A stretch of DNA of 64,000 nucleotides from contig NZ_JAPENL010000001.1 of NCBI RefSeq assembly GCF_026342015.1, positions 2,728,001 through 2,792,000 on the forward strand. The letters run 5' to 3'. The stretch is from Micromonospora lupini (GTDB taxonomy: Bacteria > Actinomycetota > Actinomycetes > Mycobacteriales > Micromonosporaceae). The notes beneath the pieces were generated by a model. The model made no database searches. It was not told the origin of the DNA and saw only the letters and a program-made list of their open reading frames with translations. Shown piece by piece: positions 57,252 to 64,000 of this stretch (position 1 is its first letter; each line of letters begins with the position of its first letter). A program made the translations under genes and the position numbers.

Positions 57252-57337
57252 GGTGACCTCCTGCACGAGGTTCAGCTGCCACCATCGACGGTACCGCGTG
57301 GACGGTCGATATCATTGTGTCGTCGCCACGACGACGC

Positions 57338-57372
57338 GAGGGGGAGCCGGGCTGCACACCGGGCTCCCCCTC
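57338..57372. terminator. hairpin in the divergent intergenic region
   Basis: GAGGGGGAGCC pairs with GGCTCCCCCTC around a 13-base loop. It lies between two divergent genes (57251 leftward, 57451 rightward), so it is in a leader rather than behind a gene and may be an attenuator. Nearby, ATCGAC/GTCGAT (57284-57310) forms an operator-like palindrome. Confidence 0.5.
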
Positions 57373-57450
57373 GGCGCGTCCCCGGACCGTGATCATCGGC
57401 CGGACACGCCCGGGACAGGTCGGTTTCAGCGGAACTCGCGCTGCCAGGCG

Positions 57451-57675
57451 ATGTGGGAGCGGGTCGACGTGCCATGCGTCGGAGGGCCAGTCGATGGCCG
57501 CTCCCTGCTCGTGCCCCTCGACGACGATGGGTCACCGCCGACGGCGATCGACCAGACGTGGCTGTGGATCGAGTACGGGGGCGAGCTTCTGGACGCCGAC
57601 GTCGACGGCGTGTACGAGTTGGAGAGTCAGGCCGGCGCCGGTCCTCCCTGGCTGTACGTCTGGGCACCCCGGTAG
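57451..57675 (+). CDS. small conserved hypothetical protein
   Basis: A 74-residue protein. VPCVGGPVDGRSLLVPLDDD near the start and an aromatic ending GPPWLYVWAPR recur in actinomycete phage/AICE proteins. It resembles the 15901 protein of the phage part (CLGGPLHGQRI), so the two may be distant relatives. Function unknown. Confidence 0.6.
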   Translation: MWERVDVPCVGGPVDGRSLLVPLDDDGSPPTAIDQTWLWIEYGGELLDADVDGVYELESQAGAGPPWLYVWAPR

Positions 57676-57699
57676 CGCCGGGTTCGTACTCTCTCCGGT

Positions 57700-58362
57700 G
57701 TGCTGTCGATCTACGTCCTGCTGTCCGTGTGGCTGTCCCGCGCCGAACTCGGTGACCTGGCGACGTGGGTGGGGGCGCTCGCCAACGTCGCCACCCTCGC
57801 CTTCGCCCTTGTCGCTGCCATCGTCGGGTTCCGCGTCTACAAGATCGAGTCCGGGCGTGACCGGCGAGCCGAGGACGAACGACGGGAACGGGCGCTCGAC
57901 GAGAGGCAGGGTCAGGCTTCACTCGTCTCGGTCTGGTTCGACAAGGAAACAACCAACGCCACCCCAAGACTCGGCAGGGTCCAGTGGCCCATGACTACGT
58001 GGGGCGCGCACATTCTGAACGCCTCGACCTTACCGATCTACGACGTGCTGATCTTCTTCCGCTTCTTCGGCCTATTGGACACCTGGACGGGGGGTCAGGT
58101 TCCGGTGGTGCCGCCGCATAAGCGCGACGTTCAGGAAGTGCTGCCGCAGGAGATGTGGGATCTGATCCGCCTCAGGTACCCGCACGGTATTGACGGTTTG
58201 AACGTCGTCCGGGTCGCCATGGAATTCCGCGACTCGGCCGGGCGGCGCTGGCACCGCGACTGGGATGGGGTCTTAAGCGAGTTGCCCAACTACCAGCTTC
58301 CAGTGAGGTCACCACGGTCCGGCGGGGCGGACGTTGCCGTTCAAGCAGCGCCGAGGAGGTAG
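57700..58362 (+). CDS. membrane-anchored protein
   Basis: A 220-residue product from GTG 57700. An N-terminal amphipathic and hydrophobic region (two helices within residues 1-48), a charged helix with ESGRDRRAEDERRERA, then a beta-rich soluble domain (WGAHILNASTLPIYDVLIFF). The pattern resembles phage/host proteins with an N-terminal membrane helix and an Ig-like sensor domain. It overlaps the convergent gene by 22 bases. No firm family. Confidence 0.6.
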   Translation: MLSIYVLLSVWLSRAELGDLATWVGALANVATLAFALVAAIVGFRVYKIESGRDRRAEDERRERALDERQGQASLVSVWFDKETTNATPRLGRVQWPMTTWGAHILNASTLPIYDVLIFFRFFGLLDTWTGGQVPVVPPHKRDVQEVLPQEMWDLIRLRYPHGIDGLNVVRVAMEFRDSAGRRWHRDWDGVLSELPNYQLPVRSPRSGGADVAVQAAPRR

Positions 58363-59072
58363 CTACCCGCGCCAAGCGCCCCGACTAACAGTGCCACCCA
58401 CACCACCCGCTCCGCACCACTGCCGGTGCGGAACCGCAGCCACCGCGGCGACCCAACCGGCTGCCACCGGCACCCGCGCACCCGCAGCGGCCACCACAGC
58501 GGGCACCGGCTCAGCGTCATCGCGTCACCCAGGCAGTGCGCCCACGCCCCCCACGCCGCCGGCAGCCCAATCCACCACCACCCCGGACCACCCTCGGCGA
58601 GGGTCGCGCCGACCGCGACAGCCACCACCATGATCCCCAGCCAGCCGCGCCGCCGCCGGCTGACCAAGCCCCGCACGGCAAGCGCCGCTGACACCCCCAC
58701 CACCGGCACGCCGGCCGCCGCCCCGACCCGCCACCCGGCCACCCCGAGCAGCACACCCATCACGACCGCGAACGCGCCGGTGTGGGTGAGCGCCCGATGC
58801 CCGTCGGAGTCCCCGTCGCAGCACCCGCAGGTCACCCGCGACACCACCCGACTCACCGCGGCGGTTACCCACGACATAGCGCCGGTGACCGGGCCGAGGC
58901 TGATCGACGCGGTCGCGTTCGGGTGGTCCAGGTCAGGCACCAACGCCCACCCGGCAGAGATCACCGCCCCCGCCACGACAACGTGGGCCGGCACCGGCTC
59001 GGTGATGGCGGTGAGGGCGGCGCAGCCCACCAGCCAGCCCGTCGCGCCGCTCAGCGCGTGGGTGCGGCCCAT
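58341..59072 (-). CDS. YdjM-like membrane-bound metal-dependent hydrolase
   Basis: A 243-residue leftward protein from ATG 59072. MGRTHALSG at the start, LVPDLDHPNAT near residue 50, HRALTHT near 95 and a HCLGDAMT block near 180 provide the His/Asp ligands of the YdjM/DUF457 family; several transmembrane helices surround them. Family members are integral membrane proteins of unknown substrate, some SOS-induced, and are frequent on mobile elements. Confidence 0.82.
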   Translation of the reverse strand: MGRTHALSGATGWLVGCAALTAITEPVPAHVVVAGAVISAGWALVPDLDHPNATASISLGPVTGAMSWVTAAVSRVVSRVTCGCCDGDSDGHRALTHTGAFAVVMGVLLGVAGWRVGAAAGVPVVGVSAALAVRGLVSRRRRGWLGIMVVAVAVGATLAEGGPGWWWIGLPAAWGAWAHCLGDAMTLSRCPLWWPLRVRGCRWQPVGSPRWLRFRTGSGAERVVWVALLVGALGAGSYLLGAA

Positions 59073-59138
59073 CACCGCGACACACCGCCCGAAAGCGACA
59101 CAGTGACGAAAGTCGTACTCATCTGAGACACTGCGTAC

Positions 59139-59336
59139 ATGACAGCGCGTGAGCAGGACCGCCAGCGGTGGCTGGAGCGGTTGACGGCTGCGGTGACTGA
59201 GGCCACCGACAGCGGTGCCACGCCCGACGACCTGCGCGACGCGTTCGACGCGGGTGTCCGGGCGGCGGAGGAGCGGGACCGGCTGCGCGCCGGTGTCCCG
59301 TCGCCCCGCCGCGCCCAGGCCAAGCAGCTCACCTGA
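59139..59336 (+). CDS. small helical hypothetical protein
   Basis: A 65-residue protein, charged and helical (QRWLERLTAAVTEATDSGAT, LRDAFDAGVRAAEERDRLR), diverging from the YdjM-like gene. It overlaps the convergent translocase gene by 8 bases. A CAGTG/CACTG pair lies in the 66-base upstream region. No family recognised. Confidence 0.55.
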   Translation: MTAREQDRQRWLERLTAAVTEATDSGATPDDLRDAFDAGVRAAEERDRLRAGVPSPRRAQAKQLT

Positions 59337-61494
59337 CCACCTGCCGGTAGTACGGGCCGCTCGTAGAGGTGTCGTCCCGCTCCACCTCGCCGGCCCTCAC
59401 CATCGCCGCGAGCACCTGGCCGCTGCGTGACCGATTCACGTCGACGCGCGTCTCCGCAGCGATCCGGCGGCGAATCTCGGCGTCGGTCAACCACTCGGTG
59501 CCGGCCTGCCGCACCACCATCCGGATCAGTTCCCGGACAGTGGTCTGCACCCCGTCGCCGGTCGCGACGGGCACAAGGTCGGTACTCGGGCCGGCGGGGC
59601 GGGGCCTGCTGGCGAACACGTCGGCCGGCCCCACCTCCCGTTCCCGCTGTGCCGGCACAGCGGCGCCGGCCGGAACAACCTCCGGTTCGCGGCTGCGGCG
59701 GAACGCCTTCGCGTCGAGGAGGAACTTCTCCACCAGCGACCCGGGCTCCGCAGCGGTTGGCCGGTCGGGGACGTGCACCCGCACCGGCTCGTCGTCGAAC
59801 TCGGGCACGTCCTCACCACGTAGCTCAGCGAGCTGGCGGGCCGCCCGGTCCCACCGGCCGGCGTAGGCACGGCCAGCCTCAACATCCCGCATGACCGGGT
59901 GTCGGGCGATGTCCGGGAAGTCGCGGGGGTCCTTGCCGCCGAGGACGTCGCGCACGGTCACCCGCGCGGCGACCTTCTGCGCCCGCTCGTCCAGGTCCGG
60001 CCGCAGGTGCGCGGTGGCGATCGAGTGCGCCTCGATCATGTCGGGCGTGACGTCTTCGGTCTTCGTCTTCACCGGTCCCTCCCCCGACTCGGGGAAGTTC
60101 ACGAACATGTCGCCGTTGGGCATCGGCCCCTTGTAGCGGGGGTCGACGCCGAGGACGTGCCCGTACTCCTCATGCAGTGCCATACGCAGGCACACCATGA
60201 CCGCCATGGCGGTCTTGAGCGCCCGGTCCAGGAGGTCACTGGTGCCCCGCAGGATCGACATCACGACGCGGACGCCCTCTGCGCGGGCGATCTGTGCCGT
60301 GCGGGTGATGCCCATCTTGACGAGCTGGCCGATGAGGGTCGTCGCCTGTGCGATTTCGGCGCCCTCGTCGGTGATGAGGATGATCGCCGGCAGGTCCTTG
60401 TCGACGGGCAGGACCGTGGTGTTCTTGGCCTTGCGGCGACGTCGAGCCTCGGGACTGATCTTCCGGTCCTTGGCGACGGCCTGGGTGATGGCGACCATGA
60501 CGGCCGCCTCGAACTCGTTGTCGGCGACCCAGTCAACGATCGGCTTGGTGGCGAGTCCTTTCGCGTATGCCTCGACCCACGGCCACGCGGTTCCGCCGCC
60601 GTTGAGGTCGATCACCCAGATCAGTGCGTCGACCCAACGGGCCATACGCATGATCAGCCGGTGAAGGAACGTGGTCTTGCCGGAGCCGGTCATGCCGCCC
60701 ACGAGCATCGACTTCTCGCGCAGGTACGCCATGACGTGGCCACCCTGCGGCAGCCGCGCCAGCGGGATCCCTTCGTTGATCGACGAGGGAGTGATGTCTT
60801 CCTCTGCCCGCCGGTACTCGGCCAGGCAGTTCCGCAGCATCACGTTGAGGACGATGACGCCCTGATGCGCGCCCGGCTTCGTCTGGACGGTGCACCCCTG
60901 CTCAAGCTGGGCGCGGGTGGCGATCGTCGAGCAGGCCCCGATGAAGCTGTCGAACGTCAGCCCGTCGGGGATCTCAACGACAACCTCCTCGCCGTCCTCC
61001 GGCACGTTCCAAGGGACCACCCGCAGGACCGGCACCTGCTGTTTGAACGTCCGCCGCAGCACTTCGGCCCACCACGCCTCGCGGGACGTCGACGCGGCCG
61101 GCACCTGCTCGACGAGCGGCTGCGGGATACCTCGGATCACCCATTCAGTCGGGGCAAGCCACCGTTCGAACAGACCCACGAGCGCGGCCCCGCCCGCGAG
61201 CAGAATCACGCTCGTCCATGGCCAGCCCACCGTGGCGATGTACGCGGTCCACACGCCACCCATCACCGAGGCCGCCGCCCGGTGCGCTGCCGCCTTATCT
61301 CGATCCCCGATCACGCTGATGAGCACCGCGCCGAAAGCGCCGAACAGGCCAGCTCCGACGGCGAGCGCCCACGCCCACCCGATCGCACCGGACTCGGCGC
61401 CTCGCCGGAGCAGGCCCGCTACGACGAGCACCGCGAGCACCCAGAAGGGCACCCATACGGTGCCGCCGGAGCGGACCAACTCCCGCTGAGGCAT
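59329..61494 (-). CDS. FtsK/SpoIIIE-type DNA translocase (TraB-like)
   Basis: A 721-residue leftward protein. ATG 61494 is chosen for its AAAGGAGG; upstream in-frame ATG 61527 is weaker. Two pairs of transmembrane helices (residues about 10-90) precede the motor domain: Walker A GGMTGSGKTTF (K273) and Walker B IILITDE (about 371-377). The C-terminal 70 residues form a winged helix (WLTDAEIRRRIAAETRVDVN), comparable to the DNA-reading domain of TraB/FtsK. TraB-type proteins move double-stranded DNA between mycelial cells; no relaxase is needed. Confidence 0.88.
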   Translation of the reverse strand: MPQRELVRSGGTVWVPFWVLAVLVVAGLLRRGAESGAIGWAWALAVGAGLFGAFGAVLISVIGDRDKAAAHRAAASVMGGVWTAYIATVGWPWTSVILLAGGAALVGLFERWLAPTEWVIRGIPQPLVEQVPAASTSREAWWAEVLRRTFKQQVPVLRVVPWNVPEDGEEVVVEIPDGLTFDSFIGACSTIATRAQLEQGCTVQTKPGAHQGVIVLNVMLRNCLAEYRRAEEDITPSSINEGIPLARLPQGGHVMAYLREKSMLVGGMTGSGKTTFLHRLIMRMARWVDALIWVIDLNGGGTAWPWVEAYAKGLATKPIVDWVADNEFEAAVMVAITQAVAKDRKISPEARRRRKAKNTTVLPVDKDLPAIILITDEGAEIAQATTLIGQLVKMGITRTAQIARAEGVRVVMSILRGTSDLLDRALKTAMAVMVCLRMALHEEYGHVLGVDPRYKGPMPNGDMFVNFPESGEGPVKTKTEDVTPDMIEAHSIATAHLRPDLDERAQKVAARVTVRDVLGGKDPRDFPDIARHPVMRDVEAGRAYAGRWDRAARQLAELRGEDVPEFDDEPVRVHVPDRPTAAEPGSLVEKFLLDAKAFRRSREPEVVPAGAAVPAQREREVGPADVFASRPRPAGPSTDLVPVATGDGVQTTVRELIRMVVRQAGTEWLTDAEIRRRIAAETRVDVNRSRSGQVLAAMVRAGEVERDDTSTSGPYYRQVVR

Positions 61495-61534
61495 GGCCTG
61501 CGGCCTCCTTTCCGTTGTCGTTGTCATGGCCGGC

Positions 61535-63421
61535 TCAGGTGTCCTGCTGGGCGTAGGTGACGTCGGCCTTCTTCTCCCGCTCGACGCCACCGCGGGTGCC
61601 GTTGAGCCGGTTCTCGTCGCCCTCGTGGCGGTTCTTGTACATGCCGGGCAGCGCTTCGGCACGCGCGGACACCCGGCGGAACCGGCCCAGCGCCTCTTCG
61701 TAGTCGGACAGCGCTGTTGCTGCTTCCGCCTTGATCGCTTCGACTTCGGCGACGACGAAGTTGTCGGCGGGCAGGTCGTCACGGCCGGCGACGACGAGGT
61801 CGTCGATTGCCTTGACGACGCCGGTCAGGAGGTCGGCCTGGGCTGGCATCTTCTCGATGGCCTCGTCGACGACGCGGCTGATGACTCCGATGCTGCGGCC
61901 CCATCCCTGGAGGCTCGAATCTGCGGCCATTGTGGTCTTCCTTCCGGTTGGTGCCCCTGGTTGGGGCGTCTGGTTTCGGGTCGGCTCCGGGCGCTGCTGG
62001 GCCCCGGACTGCCGTTGGTCCTTCTGCTGTTGGGCGTCGGCTGGGCGGGGCGTCGGCTCGGCTCGGGTCGGCTCCGGACGGGTGGCCTGCGCCGGTTCCG
62101 GCTTCCGGGCCTTCGTCTCCTGACCGGTGTCGGTCTGCTCCCCCTTCGGCTTCGGCACGCCGACGCCGTTGACTGCGTCCGCGCCCTCCCCGGCACCCGT
62201 TTTCAGGTCCCGGCCGAGGCGACGCCAGAACCCGGGCTCCTTGCCGCCGCTGCCGGTGTCGGTGTTGGTCGAGGTGCGGTTGTCCCCGTTCCCGCCGCTC
62301 CTGTTCTTGCCGCCGCGCTTGCCGCGTCGGGTGGGTCGCCCGCCGCCGCCACCTCCGCCGCCGTGGTTGCCGCCGCCCCCGTTCGAACCCGACGAGTGGC
62401 CTGCACCGGACGGCTTCCCGCCCTTGCGGCGGAGGAACGACGGCATCTTCAGCCCGCCGAACTTGCCGCGCTTACCGCCGCCCCCGCCATGGCCGCCGCC
62501 GGATGGCTGGCCGCCACTGCCGTGCCCGGCCGTGTTGCTGTGCCCGCCGCCCTGCTTGCGGTTCCGGCCGAACCGCTCACGCAGCCGTCCCAGCGGACCC
62601 CGCTTACCGCCCCCGTGACCGCCGCCATGAGCGCCGCCCCCGGCGCCGCCACTGTGGCCGCCACCGGCCCCGCCACTGTGGCCGCCGCTCGGCGTCCCGC
62701 CGCCACGACGTCCCGTGAGCAGTCCGGCGATCCGGCTCCGCAACCCTGGGCGGCGGTGCCGGCCAGGACCGCCACCACCGCCATGAGCGGCGTCACCCGA
62801 CCCGCCGCCGTCACGGCCACCACCGTCACCACGGCGACGCAGCAGACCGACCAAACCGCGACGGCGGGTGTCACTCCCCTTGCTGTCCTTACCGCGGGCA
62901 GCAGCTCGGGCCGCGGCCTTGCGGGCGACCGCCGAGCGACGCCACGCCAGCAGCGCCCAGAAGACGATCGCCCCGAGGATGAAGTTGACGGCCAGGGTCC
63001 ACACCCACCCGCCGACCAGAAGCAGGAGCACCTGCAAGCCGACAACGGCCATGCCAACGGTGGCGAGGACCGGCGGGGTCAGCAGCTTGGCCATCGCCTT
63101 GGCGACGAGCGGGTGGACCTGCTTCACGCGCACCTTCGGTTCGGCGTTGGCGGTGGTCGCGCCAGGCGTGCCGGTGGTGGTCGTGGTGGGTTGGGCGCCG
63201 GTGGTCGGTCCCGTCGTTGGGGCGGTCACGCCGGCGGCTTGGGGCGTAGTGGTGCCTCCGGCGGCCGCCGGGGCGGTGACGCTCTGCGACGCGTCAAGGG
63301 GGGTGGACGTCGAGGGGTTGACGGAAGAGGAAACACCCCCCGTTGAGCGCTGGGCGTCCGTCTCAGCCCCCGCGTCAAGGGGGGTGGACGTCCACCATGT
63401 CAAGAGGCTACCGATACGCAC
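61535..63421 (-). CDS. Gly/His-rich membrane protein of the transfer region (Spd-like)
   Basis: A 628-residue product from GTG 63421 (GAGGAGA upstream). Thr/Pro-rich N-terminus, two transmembrane helices (about residues 115-165), a basic Gly/His-rich low-complexity region (about 190-390), then an Arg/Pro/Gln linker and a helical C-terminal domain of 131 residues. That last domain begins at an internal ATG (61929) preceded by GGAAGGAAG, so it may also be made as a separate protein. Placement next to the TraB-like gene suggests a role in intramycelial spread or the transfer complex (inference). Confidence 0.65.
   Translation of the reverse strand: MRIGSLLTWWTSTPLDAGAETDAQRSTGGVSSSVNPSTSTPLDASQSVTAPAAAGGTTTPQAAGVTAPTTGPTTGAQPTTTTTGTPGATTANAEPKVRVKQVHPLVAKAMAKLLTPPVLATVGMAVVGLQVLLLLVGGWVWTLAVNFILGAIVFWALLAWRRSAVARKAAARAAARGKDSKGSDTRRRGLVGLLRRRGDGGGRDGGGSGDAAHGGGGGPGRHRRPGLRSRIAGLLTGRRGGGTPSGGHSGGAGGGHSGGAGGGAHGGGHGGGKRGPLGRLRERFGRNRKQGGGHSNTAGHGSGGQPSGGGHGGGGGKRGKFGGLKMPSFLRRKGGKPSGAGHSSGSNGGGGNHGGGGGGGGRPTRRGKRGGKNRSGGNGDNRTSTNTDTGSGGKEPGFWRRLGRDLKTGAGEGADAVNGVGVPKPKGEQTDTGQETKARKPEPAQATRPEPTRAEPTPRPADAQQQKDQRQSGAQQRPEPTRNQTPQPGAPTGRKTTMAADSSLQGWGRSIGVISRVVDEAIEKMPAQADLLTGVVKAIDDLVVAGRDDLPADNFVVAEVEAIKAEAATALSDYEEALGRFRRVSARAEALPGMYKNRHEGDENRLNGTRGGVEREKKADVTYAQQDT
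63290..63392. repeat. 22-bp direct repeat at the start of the Gly/His-rich gene
   Basis: CGCGTCAAGGGGGGTGGACG followed by TC occurs identically at 63290-63311 and 63371-63392, 81 bases apart in frame (encoding STPLDA twice). Perfect DNA identity beyond the codon need suggests recent duplication or a protein-binding site. Confidence 0.6.
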
Positions 63422-63432
63422 AGTGACTCTCC

Positions 63433-63684
63433 TCAGAACGCCTTGGCGACGAACCCGATGAAGGACTGGATCCAGCCGATCAAGCCGAGCAGCAGATTGC
63501 TCAGCAGCCCGTCGCCGGCCGAGGCGATGACCACGCCCAAGAGCACGGCGGCCAGCGTGTCGAACCAGGTGAAGCCGGTGCGCCAGGTGCGGAACAGCAC
63601 GTAGAGCAGCAGCAACGCGCCGATGACGGCGATGGGGACGATGGTGGCCGGCTTCCCGGCGGCGGCCGCGGCGAGCGCGGTCAT
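63433..63684 (-). CDS. small membrane protein of the transfer operon
   Basis: An 83-residue product from ATG 63684, overlapping the upstream stop (ATGA). Three hydrophobic segments (PIAVIGALLLLYVLF, WFDTLAAVLLGVVIASA, LLLGLIGWIQSFIGF). Comparable to small Spd-type membrane proteins of conjugative elements; homology not certain. Confidence 0.62.
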   Translation of the reverse strand: MTALAAAAAGKPATIVPIAVIGALLLLYVLFRTWRTGFTWFDTLAAVLLGVVIASAGDGLLSNLLLGLIGWIQSFIGFVAKAF

Positions 63685-63875
63685 CGGGTGACCGCCGCGA
63701 CGATCAGGGCAGCCACGACCGCGCTGACGACGATCGCGGGCCACGAGGTCAACGCCTTGACCGTCCGGGCTCGGGCCTTCGCCCGGAGCTGCGTGGCTGC
63801 GTGCTGGCGTACGGCGGCGTGCCGTCGGACGGCCTTCGCGCTGAGGTGACCCGGTGGGGTCGTGTCGGGTGCCAT
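63681..63875 (-). CDS. small single-pass membrane protein
   Basis: A 64-residue product, AGGAGG 8 bases before the ATG. A basic cytoplasmic N-terminus rich in His/Arg/Ala (AKAVRRHAAVRQHAATQLRA) is followed by a C-terminal hydrophobic helix. First complete gene of the leftward transfer operon in this window. Confidence 0.6.
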   Translation of the reverse strand: MAPDTTPPGHLSAKAVRRHAAVRQHAATQLRAKARARTVKALTSWPAIVVSAVVAALIVAAVTR

Positions 63876-63891
63876 GGTGGATACCTCCTGG

Positions 63892-64000
63892 TCAGCGGGT
63901 TACGGGTGTGCCGTTGGTGCCGGACAGGGCCGGCTCCTTCGGGGCGGGGATCAGGCTGGTCGGCACGGCGGCGAGACTGTCGAGGTGCTTGCGCCGGTTG
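63892..64000 (-). CDS. 3' end of a leftward gene cut by the window edge
   Basis: An open leftward frame enters at 64000 and stops with TGA at 63892, giving 35 C-terminal residues (ending ALSGTNGTPVTR). It runs into the ribosome binding site of the next gene, consistent with the operon. Too short to identify. Confidence 0.5.
   Translation of the reverse strand, partial: NRRKHLDSLAAVPTSLIPAPKEPALSGTNGTPVTR

Noticed and set aside
59899..61560. 553-codon plus-strand frame
   Set aside because: Shadow of the TraB-like translocase, whose Walker motifs are unmistakable on the minus strand.
61493..63346. 617-codon open frame on the plus strand
   Set aside because: Antisense of the Gly/His-rich transfer gene. 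Product is low complexity, and the minus-strand frame has proper starts, membrane helices and operon context.
1..64000. Integrase, attachment core or tRNA gene
   Set aside because: No tyrosine or serine recombinase motif was seen and no T-loop-type tRNA end was found on either strand, so element boundaries could not be claimed.

Overview
The window is very GC-rich, with compact genes, many 4-base ATGA/GTGA start-stop overlaps, frequent GTG starts, and WhiB-, BldC-, ECF- and DUF6221-type proteins. This points to an actinomycete, most likely from the Micromonosporaceae (inferred, not proven). Almost all of it is mobile DNA. About 1-50.9 kb is a siphovirus-type prophage or phage genome read left to right. 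About 50.9-53.6 kb is a lower-GC cargo segment. About 54.7-64 kb is a leftward module resembling an actinomycete integrative and conjugative element (AICE) with an FtsK/TraB-type DNA translocase. No integrase, excisionase, attachment site or tRNA gene was recognised, so neither end of the element is visible.

Region by region: 2-5.1 kb holds accessory early genes (a DUF5131 protein truncated by the window edge, DUF4326, WhiB, SSB, a sliding-clamp-like protein, and a vWA / small membrane / SPFH trio). At 5.1-5.5 kb is a control region with an orphan antitoxin-like gene and several short repeat arrays. Next come a replication initiator carrying lambda-O-like iterons inside its gene (5.6-6.9 kb), a DnaB-type helicase and a helicase paralogue that has lost its Walker A lysine. 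From 9.0 to 20.2 kb is a train of small early genes: a PAPS-reductase-like PP-loop enzyme, a BldC-like regulator, a MazG-like protein, a DEDD exonuclease, DUF6221, HTH proteins, two apparent frameshifts in C-runs, and a leftward lipoprotein gene. At 20.3-22.5 kb lies a remarkable ParB / DNA methyltransferase protein with a PLP-enzyme domain inserted between the two halves of the methyltransferase.

The late region starts at 23.4 kb: terminase small and large subunits, a portal-MuF fusion, a prohead protease/scaffold with an embedded 2H phosphoesterase, decoration protein, major capsid protein, two tandem SGNH-like proteins sharing an N-terminal domain, head-tail connectors interrupted by a leftward PadR/membrane-protein pair, tail terminator, major tail protein, tail assembly chaperones with a frame change, tape measure, distal tail proteins, an Asp-box spike, a lysin ending in a collagen-like tail, and two membrane proteins of probable lysis function.

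The lower-GC segment carries a secreted I36-type inhibitor and an ECF sigma / membrane-protein pair. After a zinc-ribbon gene and a holin-like gene, the AICE-like part holds a four-gene translationally coupled operon, an array of long inverted repeats, an XRE-TPR regulator, a YdjM-like membrane protein, the TraB-like translocase, and Spd-like Gly-rich and small membrane proteins. The phage genes replicate, package and release DNA. The right module looks built for intercellular DNA transfer and its control. Whether they belong to one hybrid element or to two elements side by side is the main open question.
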